64,000 nucleotides of DNA, taken from the NCBI RefSeq assembly GCF_014638995.1, contig NZ_BMFR01000015.1, forward strand, positions 1 to 64,000, read 5' to 3'. The first letter of the stretch is position 1, and each line of letters opens with the position of its first letter. The DNA is from Virgibacillus oceani (GTDB taxonomy: Bacteria > Bacillota > Bacilli > Bacillales > Amphibacillaceae). Below, in pieces: positions 25,555 to 34,033 of this stretch. The translations under genes and the position numbers were made by a program. The notes under the pieces are model-generated. The model was not told the DNA's origin. It saw only the letters and a program-made list of their open reading frames with translations, and did not search any database.

Positions 25555-26613
25555 GTGAAAAACATAAAAATTGCGACTATACCAGGAGACGGAATTGGAA
25601 AAGAGGTTGTACCCGCAGCAACTGAAGTTTTGAAAGCAGTTTCAGAGGTTCATGGTGGGTTAGCCTTTGATTTCACAGACTTTCCATATAGCTGCGAGTA
25701 CTATCTGGAACATGGTGATATGATGCCAGAGGACGGGCTTGAGAGATTGAAAGATTTCGATTCTATTTTTCTTGGGGCAGTTGGTAACGTTAATTTAGTT
25801 CCGGATCACATTTCTTTATGGGGACTCCTTATTAAAATACGCCGAGAATTTGAGCAAGTAATTAATATTCGGCCGGCTAAGGTTATGAGTGGGGTTCAAT
25901 CTCCATTGGTCAATCCAAATGATTTTGATTTGATTGTGGTACGTGAAAATAGTGAAGGGGAGTACAGCTCGGTTGGGGGAAGAATCTATCGTGGCGAGGA
26001 TGAAATTGCTATTCAAAATGGTATTTTCTCAAGAAAAGGAACTGAACGAGCGATGCGTTTTGCATTTGAGCTGGCATCTAATCGTAAAAAACACGTTACA
26101 AGTGCCACGAAGTCTAATGGAATCTATCATTCCATGCCATTCTGGGATGAAGTTTTTAAAGATGTGTCAAAGGATTATCCGGATATAACTACCGATTCGC
26201 AGCATATTGATGCCTTGGCAGCTTTCTTTGTCACACATCCTGAAAAATTCGATGTAATCGTTGCCAGCAATTTATTCGGGGATATACTAACCGATTTAGG
26301 AGCGGGAATTATGGGGAGTGTAGGAATTGCGCCAGCTGCCAACATTAATGTGAATGGAAAATATCCTTCGATGTTTGAACCTGTTCATGGATCAGCTCCC
26401 GATATTATTGGAAAAGGAATTGCAAACCCGATTGGACAGATTTGGACGGCTAAGATGATGCTTGACCATTTTGGGGAAGAGGAATTGGGTACCGTATTAT
26501 TGGATGTCATTGAAAGTACGACACATGATCGCATTTTAACTCCTGATATTGGCGGAAAACATACAACAAGGGAAGTAACTGACGAGATTATCAAACGGTT
26601 AAAGGCAAAGTAA
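25555..26613 (+). CDS. Tartrate/D-malate dehydrogenase family decarboxylating dehydrogenase
   Basis: A 352-residue member of the isocitrate/isopropylmalate dehydrogenase superfamily, closest to tartrate dehydrogenase/DmlA/YcsA. It shows IPGDGIGKEVVPAA at the N-terminus, SLWGLLIKIRREFEQ and INIRPAKVM (Arg residues gripping the substrate carboxylates), RENSEGEYSSVGG, SNLFGDILTDLGAG (metal Asp residues) and EPVHGSAPDI for NAD. Tartrate dehydrogenases of this type convert meso-tartrate to D-glycerate plus CO2 or oxidise tartrate or malate. The glycerate kinase two genes downstream fits the glycerate-forming reaction. The GTG start has AGGAGG at 25541. The exact substrate cannot be fixed from sequence. 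Confidence 0.87.
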   Translation: MKNIKIATIPGDGIGKEVVPAATEVLKAVSEVHGGLAFDFTDFPYSCEYYLEHGDMMPEDGLERLKDFDSIFLGAVGNVNLVPDHISLWGLLIKIRREFEQVINIRPAKVMSGVQSPLVNPNDFDLIVVRENSEGEYSSVGGRIYRGEDEIAIQNGIFSRKGTERAMRFAFELASNRKKHVTSATKSNGIYHSMPFWDEVFKDVSKDYPDITTDSQHIDALAAFFVTHPEKFDVIVASNLFGDILTDLGAGIMGSVGIAPAANINVNGKYPSMFEPVHGSAPDIIGKGIANPIGQIWTAKMMLDHFGEEELGTVLLDVIESTTHDRILTPDIGGKHTTREVTDEIIKRLKAK

Positions 26614-26675
26614 TGTAAGGTTTCCATTAACAAGGACAATTCTTTTCGAAATGAATAGATTTGTTCTCTATTAAA

Positions 26676-26689
26676 TGCAAGCGCTTACT
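26676..26689 (+). promoter_or_regulatory. CcpA cre site between the dehydrogenase and transporter genes
   Basis: TGCAAGCGCTTACT closely fits the cre consensus. It lies 63 bases after the dehydrogenase stop and 58 before the transporter start, so CcpA could block either an internal promoter or read-through. Confidence 0.55.
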
Positions 26690-26733
26690 TGTAAAGGTAC
26701 AATAGGTGATTAAATTTAAGAGGAGTGAATAAA

Positions 26734-28074
26734 TTGAGTAAAACTAGTAGTGCAGTAGAAGTAGTTGAAATGAATTCCAAACAGAAAATGAAAATTGCTG
26801 GTATGGATGCTCCTATCTTTTTCGGGGTAGTAGTTGTTTTGTTGATTGGTATCTACATGGAAATTCTACCACAGAACTTGGCTAGTGGACTTATTGTATC
26901 AATGGTGTTAGGTATTTTGCTTATGTGGATTGGTGATCAAATCCCGGTTTTTAATACGTTTGGCGGCGGCCCAATCCTATGTATCCTCATTCCTGCGCTT
27001 TTCCTTTATTGGGGAATATTACCTGAAAGCATGGGAACACTTACCGACAGTTTTTATAATGAAATTGGGTTTTCTGATTTTGCTGTTACAGGGATTATAG
27101 TTGGGAGTATTTTGAGTATGGATCGTAAAATGCTGATGAAAATTGGTATACGATTTTTTGTTCCGCTTTTAGGTGCTGTGGTATCAGCACTAGTAATTGG
27201 TGGCTTAGTTGGACAGCTAGTAGGTTTTGGTTTTAAGGATACTATTTTTTACGTAGTCGGACCAATTATGGGCGGTGGAATGGCAGCAGGAGCTGTGCCG
27301 ATGTCGGAAATTTTTGCAGAAAGCGGTGGAGGAACCCCTGGTGAGGTATTAGCAAAAATTGCCCCGGCGGTAATGGTCGGGAATATGATTTGTATTCTTG
27401 CTGCAGGTGCATTAAACGGTTTAGGAAAACGAAAAAACAGGTCTAAGAATTTTTCCGGCGACGGGGAAATGCTGCGAGTGAAAAATGGGAATGAAAATGC
27501 TGATGCAAAGGATAAAAAAGAATCAGCTTTCCCATTTTCAATGAACAACCTTATCATTGGAATTATTATTGCGACAACTATTTTTGTTTTTGGTAAGATC
27601 GTGGCTGATTTAATTCCGATGTTCCATTCCTATGTATGGATCATATTAGGTGCTGCTGCGCTGAAAATGTTTAATGTTTTACCAGCGTATATTGAAAAAG
27701 GTGCGGAAGATTGGTATACATTAATTACGAAAGCATGGGTTCCTGCCATATTAGTTGCTATTAGTGCAGGGATGATTGATTTTGAAAGTGTTATCGAAAT
27801 TGTTACAGATCCAAGTTATATCAGCTTAACAATTATGACGGTTATTATCGCCGTTTTAGCTGCAGGATTCTTAGGGTTAGTGGTTGGATTCTATTTCGTT
27901 GAATCTGCTATCGGTGCAGGACTTGGTATGGCAGATATGGGCGGTTCTGGAGATGTCGCAGTACTTAGTGCAGCAGAAAGAATGGGTTTAATGCCATTCC
28001 TGCAGATTTCATCACGAATTGGTGGAGCAATTATGCTGGTCATTCTCTCGTTCCTAGCTCCATTTCTGATGTAA
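26734..28074 (+). CDS. 2-hydroxycarboxylate transporter (2HCT/CitS family)
   Basis: A 446-residue secondary transporter of the 2HCT family, which carries citrate, malate and lactate-type hydroxy acids with Na+ or H+, or as an exchanger. There are about 11 hydrophobic segments in two halves with the GGxG re-entrant motifs (MGGGMAAGAVPMSEIF near 190 and MADMGGSGDVAVLSAAERMG near 405) and a charged cytoplasmic loop at 235-265. The TTG at 26734 is seven bases after AGAGGAG; a GTG at 26725 overlaps the ribosome site and is unlikely to be used. It sits between a tartrate/malate-type dehydrogenase and glycerate kinase, so the substrate is probably tartrate or a similar hydroxydicarboxylate. Confidence 0.87.
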   Translation: MSKTSSAVEVVEMNSKQKMKIAGMDAPIFFGVVVVLLIGIYMEILPQNLASGLIVSMVLGILLMWIGDQIPVFNTFGGGPILCILIPALFLYWGILPESMGTLTDSFYNEIGFSDFAVTGIIVGSILSMDRKMLMKIGIRFFVPLLGAVVSALVIGGLVGQLVGFGFKDTIFYVVGPIMGGGMAAGAVPMSEIFAESGGGTPGEVLAKIAPAVMVGNMICILAAGALNGLGKRKNRSKNFSGDGEMLRVKNGNENADAKDKKESAFPFSMNNLIIGIIIATTIFVFGKIVADLIPMFHSYVWIILGAAALKMFNVLPAYIEKGAEDWYTLITKAWVPAILVAISAGMIDFESVIEIVTDPSYISLTIMTVIIAVLAAGFLGLVVGFYFVESAIGAGLGMADMGGSGDVAVLSAAERMGLMPFLQISSRIGGAIMLVILSFLAPFLM

Positions 28075-28208
28075 CTCTATAAAAATGGCATGGTTATAAT
28101 GGAGGAAAAGATTATTTATAGGCTATAAGGGTTTATTTTATAAACCGGCGCAGTTTCTGTAGAATGTGTAAATTGTGTTTATTAAAAAAGTCAAAAGGAG
28201 CGCTAGGA

Positions 28209-29351
28209 ATGAAGGTTCTTATTTCCATAGACTCATTTAAAGGCAGTATTACCTCTAGTAAAGGAAGTGAAGCAATCGCTATAGGAATTCGGGAAGCCTA
28301 TCCAGGTGCAGAAATTATTACTTTACCGTTAGCTGACGGTGGTGAGGGTACTGTTGATGCATTGGTTCATGCATTGTCAGGACGGTGGATAGAGAAAGCA
28401 GTTACAGGACCATTGCATGAAAAAGTGACGGCATCCTATGGCATTTCAGGTGACGGGAAAACAGCTATGATAGAGGTTGCGGCTGCTTGCGGGCTTCCTT
28501 TAATTCCGCAGCATCTCCTAAATCCGATGGAAGCAACCTCATATGGTGTCGGTGAGCTGATTGCAGACGCTATGGAGAAAGGATGCCGACACTTTATTAT
28601 TGGTTTGGGTGGCAGTGCAACAAATGATGCCGGTGTCGGAATGCTTCAGGCTTTAGGCTATCGTTTTCTTGATATGCAAAATAAAGATGTTGGTCTAGGT
28701 GGAACGGCACTTGCGGGTATTTATAAAATGAACTCGGATGATGTAAATCCAATTTTAAGGGATTGTACATTTCAGGTAGCTTGTGATGTAAACAATCCAC
28801 TCTATGGCGTGGAAGGTGCTGCCTATATTTTTGGACCGCAAAAGGGTGCGACAGAAACGATGGTCCAGGAATTGGATCATGGGCTTAAGCATTTTGCGGA
28901 AATCGTATCCAATGAACTGGGAATAAATGTTCAAAACATAGCAGGCGCTGGTGCTGCTGGCGGATTGGGGGCTGCTTTTTCAGGATTTTTACAGGCAGAT
29001 TTACAGTCGGGCATTGAACTTGTCTTGGAAGTCATTGATTTGGAGGAACACATGCAAGGGGCGGATTTTATCATTACTGGAGAAGGGATGCTGGATAGCC
29101 AGACTTCCATGGGGAAAGCGCCAATTGGTGTTGCGGCATTGGCTAACAAACATGGTATACCAGTAATTGCACTTGCTGGCAGTGTCAAAAGGGATAATTT
29201 TAACCTGAATGAAACAGTGTTTACATCCTGCTTTTCCATTATAAATACCCCGATGTCACTAGATGATGCCATGGACTCGGATGTAACGTTTGCTAATTTA
29301 ACCTTTACAGCCAGCCAGCTATTTCGACTAATCAAAGCTTCTAAAGCATGA
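28209..29351 (+). CDS. Glycerate kinase (GarK/GlxK family)
   Basis: A 380-residue class II glycerate kinase (PF02595), phosphorylating D-glycerate to 2-phosphoglycerate in GarK-like members. Family blocks: SIDSFKGSITSS at the N-terminus, LPLADGGEGTVDAL (about 47), IEVAAACGLPLI, LGGSATNDAGVGMLQALG (about 133-150), GAGAAGGLGAAF and FIITGEGMLDSQTSMGKAP (about 285). Start is the ATG at 28209 with AAAAGGAG upstream. It links the operon to lower glycolysis: glycerate produced by the dehydrogenase at 25555 would be captured here. Confidence 0.92.
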   Translation: MKVLISIDSFKGSITSSKGSEAIAIGIREAYPGAEIITLPLADGGEGTVDALVHALSGRWIEKAVTGPLHEKVTASYGISGDGKTAMIEVAAACGLPLIPQHLLNPMEATSYGVGELIADAMEKGCRHFIIGLGGSATNDAGVGMLQALGYRFLDMQNKDVGLGGTALAGIYKMNSDDVNPILRDCTFQVACDVNNPLYGVEGAAYIFGPQKGATETMVQELDHGLKHFAEIVSNELGINVQNIAGAGAAGGLGAAFSGFLQADLQSGIELVLEVIDLEEHMQGADFIITGEGMLDSQTSMGKAPIGVAALANKHGIPVIALAGSVKRDNFNLNETVFTSCFSIINTPMSLDDAMDSDVTFANLTFTASQLFRLIKASKA

Positions 29352-29364
29352 TGGGGGAAATCAT

Positions 29365-30552
29365 ATGAAAATTACGGATATTAAAGTTGTTCCAGTAAAT
29401 CGCTTTTTATATGTCAAGGTTTTTACGGATGAAGGAATTACCGGAATAGGTGAATCTGGGGCATGGGGATTTCTCGATGCTTCCGCCGAGGTTGTTCATT
29501 CATTCAAAACGTACTTAATTGGAAAAGATCCATTGCAAATGGAACATCATTGGCAGTACATGTATCGTTCTTTCCATTTTAGAGGTGCTGCCATAATGGG
29601 GGCGATTAGTGCAATCGATATAGCGTTGTGGGATATTGCCGGGAAATGGTTTCATGTTCCAACCTATATGTTATTAGGAGGAAAATGCAGAGGTAGGATA
29701 AGAACGTATTACCATGTTTCGGGGGAGACTACGGAGGAACTGGTGGAAAGCTGTGTAAATGCAAAGGAACTGGGCTATAATGCAGTCGGCCATTTGTCCC
29801 CATTTTTGGATGAACCAAGAAGTAAGCCTTACTTTCAGCCATATGCGAAAATGATAAACGAGGCAGCGGATAGGGTGAGGATGATTAGGGAAGCTGTTGG
29901 GGATGAAGTAGATTTATGCCTTGAATTACACAGGAGAATGAAACCAGGCGAGGCGAATGCATTTGCGCAGTCTGTTGAAAAGTATCAACCATTCTTTTTA
30001 GAGGATCCCATAATACCTGATAACTTTGATTCGATGGCGCTTGTTGCAAGCAAGTCCAATGTCCCTATCGCAACGGGAGAGAGAATCCATACGATACAGG
30101 AATTTGAAATGCTGCTTTCGAGAAATGCAATGGCATATGCAAGGACAAGTGTATGCTTATGCGGGGGAATTACAGGTACCAAAAAAATAGCTGCCATTGC
30201 AGAGGCACATGGGGTTCAGATTGTTCCACATAACCCGTTAAGCCCAGTTAGTACAGCTGCCTGTATTCAAATTGCTGCAGCGACGGAAAACCTGGCAATT
30301 TTAGAGCTTCCGAATCATGATACAGTTTCGGCGACGGAGAGATTTACCAGCACAAGTAAGGTGAGAAGTGAAGGATTTAAACAAAGTGATATGGTGACAT
30401 GGGTTCCTGCTGCTTCGGGAGGTTTTATTGATGTTCCGGAAAGGGTGGGAATTGGGATTGATTTAGTCGAGGGTGTTGAGGAAAAGTATCCCTATCGGAG
30501 ACGGGATATTAATACGAGATTGAATGTAGATGGGTCTGTTGTTGATCAGTAA
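29365..30552 (+). CDS. Enolase-superfamily sugar-acid dehydratase (MR/MLE group)
   Basis: A 395-residue enolase-superfamily member. N-terminal capping domain at 1-115, then the barrel. Metal ligand positions can be read: LCLELHRRMKP near 195, FFLEDPI near 215 and ATGERI near 240; the general base His is in IVPHNPLSP near 290. The ELHRR form places Glu where galactonate dehydratases usually have Asp (DxHGR), but I recall the same form in other mandelate-racemase-type subgroups. It probably dehydrates an aldonate or hydroxydicarboxylate; the substrate is not assignable. It lies 13 bases after glycerate kinase. Confidence 0.83.
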   Translation: MKITDIKVVPVNRFLYVKVFTDEGITGIGESGAWGFLDASAEVVHSFKTYLIGKDPLQMEHHWQYMYRSFHFRGAAIMGAISAIDIALWDIAGKWFHVPTYMLLGGKCRGRIRTYYHVSGETTEELVESCVNAKELGYNAVGHLSPFLDEPRSKPYFQPYAKMINEAADRVRMIREAVGDEVDLCLELHRRMKPGEANAFAQSVEKYQPFFLEDPIIPDNFDSMALVASKSNVPIATGERIHTIQEFEMLLSRNAMAYARTSVCLCGGITGTKKIAAIAEAHGVQIVPHNPLSPVSTAACIQIAAATENLAILELPNHDTVSATERFTSTSKVRSEGFKQSDMVTWVPAASGGFIDVPERVGIGIDLVEGVEEKYPYRRRDINTRLNVDGSVVDQ

Positions 30553-30565
30553 AAGGAGAATAAAA

Positions 30566-30769
30566 TGTGCTGTCACTTCCAATATGACTTTTTTGCCGTG
30601 GAATCTCATATCCTTTCACTCAAAAGTAATGACACTGCTGCCTGGTGATATCATCTCCACTGGTACACCTGGTGCAGTAGTTATTAGGAACGGGGATGTT
30701 GTTTCTTGTGAAATTGATGGATTTACACCACTTGTTAATTCGGTACAAGATTTAAAGGTTGAAAATTAA
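30566..30769 (+). pseudogene. Fumarylacetoacetate hydrolase family gene, C-terminal remnant
   Basis: The frame ending at 30769 encodes only the last 65 or so residues of an FAH-family enzyme: VMTLLPGDIISTGTPGAVVI is the diagnostic C-terminal block, continuing with GDVVSCEIDGFTPLVN. The 200 or more residues that hold the metal-binding ExE and Asp motifs are absent. A ribosome site (AAAAGGAG, 30551-30558) and an ATG at 30565 remain, in another frame, so the deletion probably removed the body of the gene and fused start and end. FAH enzymes in such operons act on oxo-acids, for example as acylpyruvases or oxaloacetate decarboxylases or tautomerases. The flanking genes are intact. Confidence 0.8.
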
Positions 30770-30783
30770 AGGAGGTAGATGTT

Positions 30784-31575
30784 TTGGACCTGCAATTACG
30801 AGGGAAATCAGTTGTTGTAACAGCGGGAAGTAAAGGTTTAGGGAAAGGAACAGCACTGCAGTTTGCAAACGAAGGTGCACATGTCCTAATTTCCAGCCGT
30901 AATGAAGAAACGTTAAAGAAAGCTGTAGAAGAAATTAAGGAAATAAGCGGAAATGAACAGGTTCGTTATTCGGTATGTGATATCACGAATCCGGACTCCA
31001 TTAAACAATTAATTGCTGCAGCAGTAGAGTGGAATGGCAAGGTAGATATTTTAATTAATAATGCCGGTGGACCACCAGCAGGGGGATTCGGCAAGTTTTC
31101 TGATGAGGATTGGCAAAAGGCCTTTGAACTGAATTTACTCAGTTTCATTCGTCTCATTCGTGAGGCACTGCCGCATATGCGTAAGGCTGGCGAAGGGAAG
31201 ATTGTTAATTTTGCATCATCATCGATTAAGCAAACCCTGGATAATTTAATTTTATCAAATACATTTCGCGCTGGAATTGTAGGTTTATCAAAAAGTTTAT
31301 CACAAGAACTGGCAACGGATAATATTATGATCAATACAGTTGGTCCGGGCCGAATTGCAACAGATAGAGTCGCTGAACTAGATCAAATAAGAGCTGATAA
31401 AACAGGTGTTTCTTATGAGCAATTGCGTGAACAAACAGAGCAGTCAATTCCAATCGGCAGATATGGCCGCCCAGATGAATTTGCTAAAATGGTTGTTTTC
31501 CTTTCATCAGGTGCAAACACTTATATTACAGGACAATCGTTTGTTGTCGATGGCGGACTAGTAAAGGCGTTGTAA
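30784..31575 (+). CDS. Short-chain dehydrogenase/reductase lacking the usual catalytic Tyr
   Basis: A 263-residue Rossmann protein. The nucleotide-binding turn is TAGSKGLGKGTALQF (normally TGxxxGIG), followed by INNAGGPPAGGF and a C-terminal GRYGRPDEFAKMVVFLSSG plus FVVDGGLVKAL. In place of YxxxK it has LSNTFRAGIVGLSK, i.e. Asn and Arg where Tyr and Lys belong. This is the known atypical beta-ketoacyl-reductase-like SDR subgroup with imperfect NAD motif and tetrad, so the chemistry is uncertain. The TTG start at 30784 follows AAAGGAGG. It is the last gene of the hydroxy-acid operon, 14 bases after the FAH remnant. Confidence 0.85.
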   Translation: MDLQLRGKSVVVTAGSKGLGKGTALQFANEGAHVLISSRNEETLKKAVEEIKEISGNEQVRYSVCDITNPDSIKQLIAAAVEWNGKVDILINNAGGPPAGGFGKFSDEDWQKAFELNLLSFIRLIREALPHMRKAGEGKIVNFASSSIKQTLDNLILSNTFRAGIVGLSKSLSQELATDNIMINTVGPGRIATDRVAELDQIRADKTGVSYEQLREQTEQSIPIGRYGRPDEFAKMVVFLSSGANTYITGQSFVVDGGLVKAL

Positions 31576-31594
31576 GTAGAGAGTTGATTAATGA

Positions 31595-31637
31595 GAAAAA
31601 CTGTCTTTCTCACGTGCAGCAAGAAAGACAGTTTTTC
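31595..31637. terminator. Bidirectional terminator between convergent operons
   Basis: Arms of 16 bp, exact complements (31595-31610 and 31622-31637), start with GAAAAAC and end with GTTTTTC, so each strand has its own T-run. It separates the plus-strand hydroxy-acid operon from the minus-strand CoA-transferase/LeuCD operon. Confidence 0.9.
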
Positions 31638-31649
31638 ATTATAATTCCT

Positions 31650-33143
31650 CTACAAACCAATAACCTTATCAACCGCTTCTTCTTCAGACCTGGAAACGGT
31701 AAATAAAAGACTGCCAACGACGCATATAACTAAATTAATAAATAATCCCCAAAGCCCGCTAAATATACCAAACGGTGTATAATTTGCAAAAGTCATCGCT
31801 GCAGAAAGAATTGTACCAACAATCATCCCAACAAAAACGGATTTGGTATGAAGTCGTTTCCAATACAGCCCCAAAATAAATGCTGGTGCAATCTGGACAA
31901 GTAATTCAAATTTTAATACAAATATCTGATACAATGTTGCCGGCGGGTACCAGGCAATAACTAATAGAATGGCAACGGAGATAATGCCGATTATTTTTCC
32001 AACAAAAATTTGTTTAGGCTCAGTCGCATTAGGATTAATGTATCTCCCATACAAATCCTTTGAAATTATGGATGAGAATGTAAGAAGTACTGAGTCGGCC
32101 GTTGAAATAATTGCTGCAATGATACCGCCAAACAAGAGGACCATTGCCCAATAAAAAAGTGCATTTTGGGAGGCGATGACATTTGCCATCATTCCGACTA
32201 ACTTTTCTGATTCGAATGTATCTAATCCGGGAAATGCATTTATCCCGATAATTCCTACGATAAACACAACCCCTGTTGTAATAAATGGCATCCAAACCAT
32301 TGCAGTAAATGATTTCTTTAACGTTTTCACACTCTTTGCTGCAAAAATTCGCTGTATTGCATGGGGATAGATCGATGCCCCAATAAAAACAAGCAGTAAC
32401 ATACTAAACCAGCCAACGATTCCATTCGATTCAGGTACTCCTAATTTTTCTGGAGCGTATGCCTGCATATAATCAGTTGCTGTAGGCAGTCCTCCAAAAT
32501 AAACGATTGATCCGACTAAAAGAACGAATACACCAATCAATAGAGCAATTCCTTGCATTGTGTCCGTGTAGGCAACGGAACGCATGCCTCCTAACCAGCT
32601 GTAAATAAGCATGATTATGATGAAAAAGACAACACCTACCTGGTAAGGTATCGTACCACCTGTTAAACCAGCAACTCCTTGTCCAACTGCAACAAATTGC
32701 TCCAGCAGATAATTTCCTAATCCATATAGCATAAGAATGGACCCTAGGATAGTTATTCCTTTTGAGCGAAATCGCTTTTCAAGCCAGTCTGTGGGAGTTA
32801 TAAATTTAAACTTTTTGCCAAGTACATACAATCTTGGTGCGAACAACAGATATCCACCAATAACAAGAATCATGAATGTAACGGATTGAAGCCATTCAAA
32901 ACCCATTCGATAACCGGTTGGCGCGTAACCGATAATTGTATTTCCACTATATTGTGTAGCATAAAATGTGAAAAACAGCACCATGACGCTTAGGCCGCGT
33001 CCACCTAGATAGTATTCATCGTTACTTTCCCGAACATTTTTGTTTTTTAAAAAAGTAAGAAACCCGATCAGGAGCATGATTAAGCCGTAAACAATCATTA
33101 TTAAAATGCCAGACCAGCCACCAAATGCCAAGTCTTGTACCAT
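31650..33143 (-). CDS. Sodium:solute symporter (SSS family, YhjB-like)
   Basis: A 497-residue Na+-coupled symporter with about 13 membrane segments. Family marks include FFTFYATQYSGNTIIGYAPTG (about 57-77), LIYSWLGGMRSVAYTDTMQG (about 180) and ISTADSVLLTFSSIISKDLY in the second half. It is the last gene of the minus-strand operon and immediately follows a DUF3311 gene, as yhjB follows yhjC in Bacillus subtilis; DUF3311 proteins look like small partner subunits of these symporters. Context suggests uptake of a branched dicarboxylate such as citraconate or citramalate, which is inference. Confidence 0.88.
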   Translation of the reverse strand: MVQDLAFGGWSGILIMIVYGLIMLLIGFLTFLKNKNVRESNDEYYLGGRGLSVMVLFFTFYATQYSGNTIIGYAPTGYRMGFEWLQSVTFMILVIGGYLLFAPRLYVLGKKFKFITPTDWLEKRFRSKGITILGSILMLYGLGNYLLEQFVAVGQGVAGLTGGTIPYQVGVVFFIIIMLIYSWLGGMRSVAYTDTMQGIALLIGVFVLLVGSIVYFGGLPTATDYMQAYAPEKLGVPESNGIVGWFSMLLLVFIGASIYPHAIQRIFAAKSVKTLKKSFTAMVWMPFITTGVVFIVGIIGINAFPGLDTFESEKLVGMMANVIASQNALFYWAMVLLFGGIIAAIISTADSVLLTFSSIISKDLYGRYINPNATEPKQIFVGKIIGIISVAILLVIAWYPPATLYQIFVLKFELLVQIAPAFILGLYWKRLHTKSVFVGMIVGTILSAAMTFANYTPFGIFSGLWGLFINLVICVVGSLLFTVSRSEEEAVDKVIGL

Positions 33144-33389
33144 TTATTCATCCCCCTTTGTGTTCGTATCTTCACCTTCGACTTTCCATAGAAACAGAAA
33201 TGCATACGTTATAGTGGCGGATATTGCTATGGAATCAAGGATAATGATCCAGCCCCAGTATGGTAAACCAAAAATTATTGGTTTGTAACTTCCAACAGGT
33301 AAATACCACGGTACGCTAAGTAAAAATAAAACTCCTAAAACGATCCACAACTTTACGTTTTTGATGGGTTCTTTTTTAAGCTTCAGCAT
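33144..33389 (-). CDS. DUF3311 small membrane protein, symporter partner (YhjC-like)
   Basis: An 81-residue protein with two membrane segments: VLGVLFLLSVPWYLPVG (the VPWY block is typical of DUF3311) and WGWIIILDSIAISATITYAF. The ends are charged. Its stop codon abuts the start of the sodium symporter gene, and such pairs are common (e.g. YhjC/YhjB), so it probably assembles with or stabilises the symporter. The start has AGGAGG just upstream on the minus strand. Confidence 0.86.
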   Translation of the reverse strand: MLKLKKEPIKNVKLWIVLGVLFLLSVPWYLPVGSYKPIIFGLPYWGWIIILDSIAISATITYAFLFLWKVEGEDTNTKGDE

Positions 33390-33421
33390 GCTAACTCCTC
33401 CTACTATTTTAAATTCAGAAT

Positions 33422-34033
33422 TTAGTTAACGGACGGATCCATATAAAACGCCCTTTGTTTCTCGAATTGCAAAATATCTTCTTCTGCTGTCATCGTCAGG
33501 TCGATGTCATCTAGACCGTGTAAAAATTTATGCCGTGTGCTAGGTTCGACGGTAAAGGATGCTGCCCAATCGGAATCATCTTGGATAATTTGATTTTCTA
33601 AATCTACATGCAATGAAAAAGCAGGATTTTCTTTTTCCCTAGAAAATAATTCATTCATTTGTGCTTCATCAAGTTCAATTAACAGCAGTCCATTTTTCGA
33701 ACAGTTTCCTTTAAAAATATCCGCGAAAGAAGGTGCAATAATCACTTGAAATCCATAATCATGCAGTGCCCAAACCGCATTCTCCCTTGAAGAACCGCAA
33801 CCGAAATTTTCACCGCTTAGCAGAATAGTAGCTTGTTTATACGTTTCATTGTTTAATACAAAGTCATCGTTAGGTTCACCGTCTTCATGGAACCTCCAAT
33901 AGTACATCATATGCTGGCCATAGCCTGTTCTCTCGGTTCGCTTCAGAAACTCGGTTGGTATAATGATATCGGTATCAATATTGGATTTATTAAGTGGTAC
34001 AACAGAACCTGTATACTTACGAAAAGGCTTCAT
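33422..34033 (-). CDS. leuD: 3-isopropylmalate dehydratase small subunit (LeuD-type)
   Basis: A 203-residue swivel-domain subunit of an aconitase-family hydro-lyase. Motifs: VVPLNKSNIDTDIIIPTEFLKR at the N-terminus, FGCGSSRENAVWALHDYGF (GSSRE active-site loop, about 77-95) and IFKGNCSKNGLLLIEL. It overlaps the LeuC gene by 17 bases. Leucine-synthesis partners LeuA and LeuB are not in the operon; instead there are a CoA-transferase and an HMG-CoA-lyase-like enzyme. LeuCD enzymes also interconvert citraconate and (R)-citramalate, which would fit this context, but use in leucine synthesis cannot be excluded. Confidence 0.9.
   Translation of the reverse strand: MKPFRKYTGSVVPLNKSNIDTDIIIPTEFLKRTERTGYGQHMMYYWRFHEDGEPNDDFVLNNETYKQATILLSGENFGCGSSRENAVWALHDYGFQVIIAPSFADIFKGNCSKNGLLLIELDEAQMNELFSREKENPAFSLHVDLENQIIQDDSDWAASFTVEPSTRHKFLHGLDDIDLTMTAEEDILQFEKQRAFYMDPSVN

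Noticed and set aside
28931..29335. 134-codon minus-strand frame within the glycerate kinase gene
   Set aside because: Lies fully inside a well-supported gene and has no family features.
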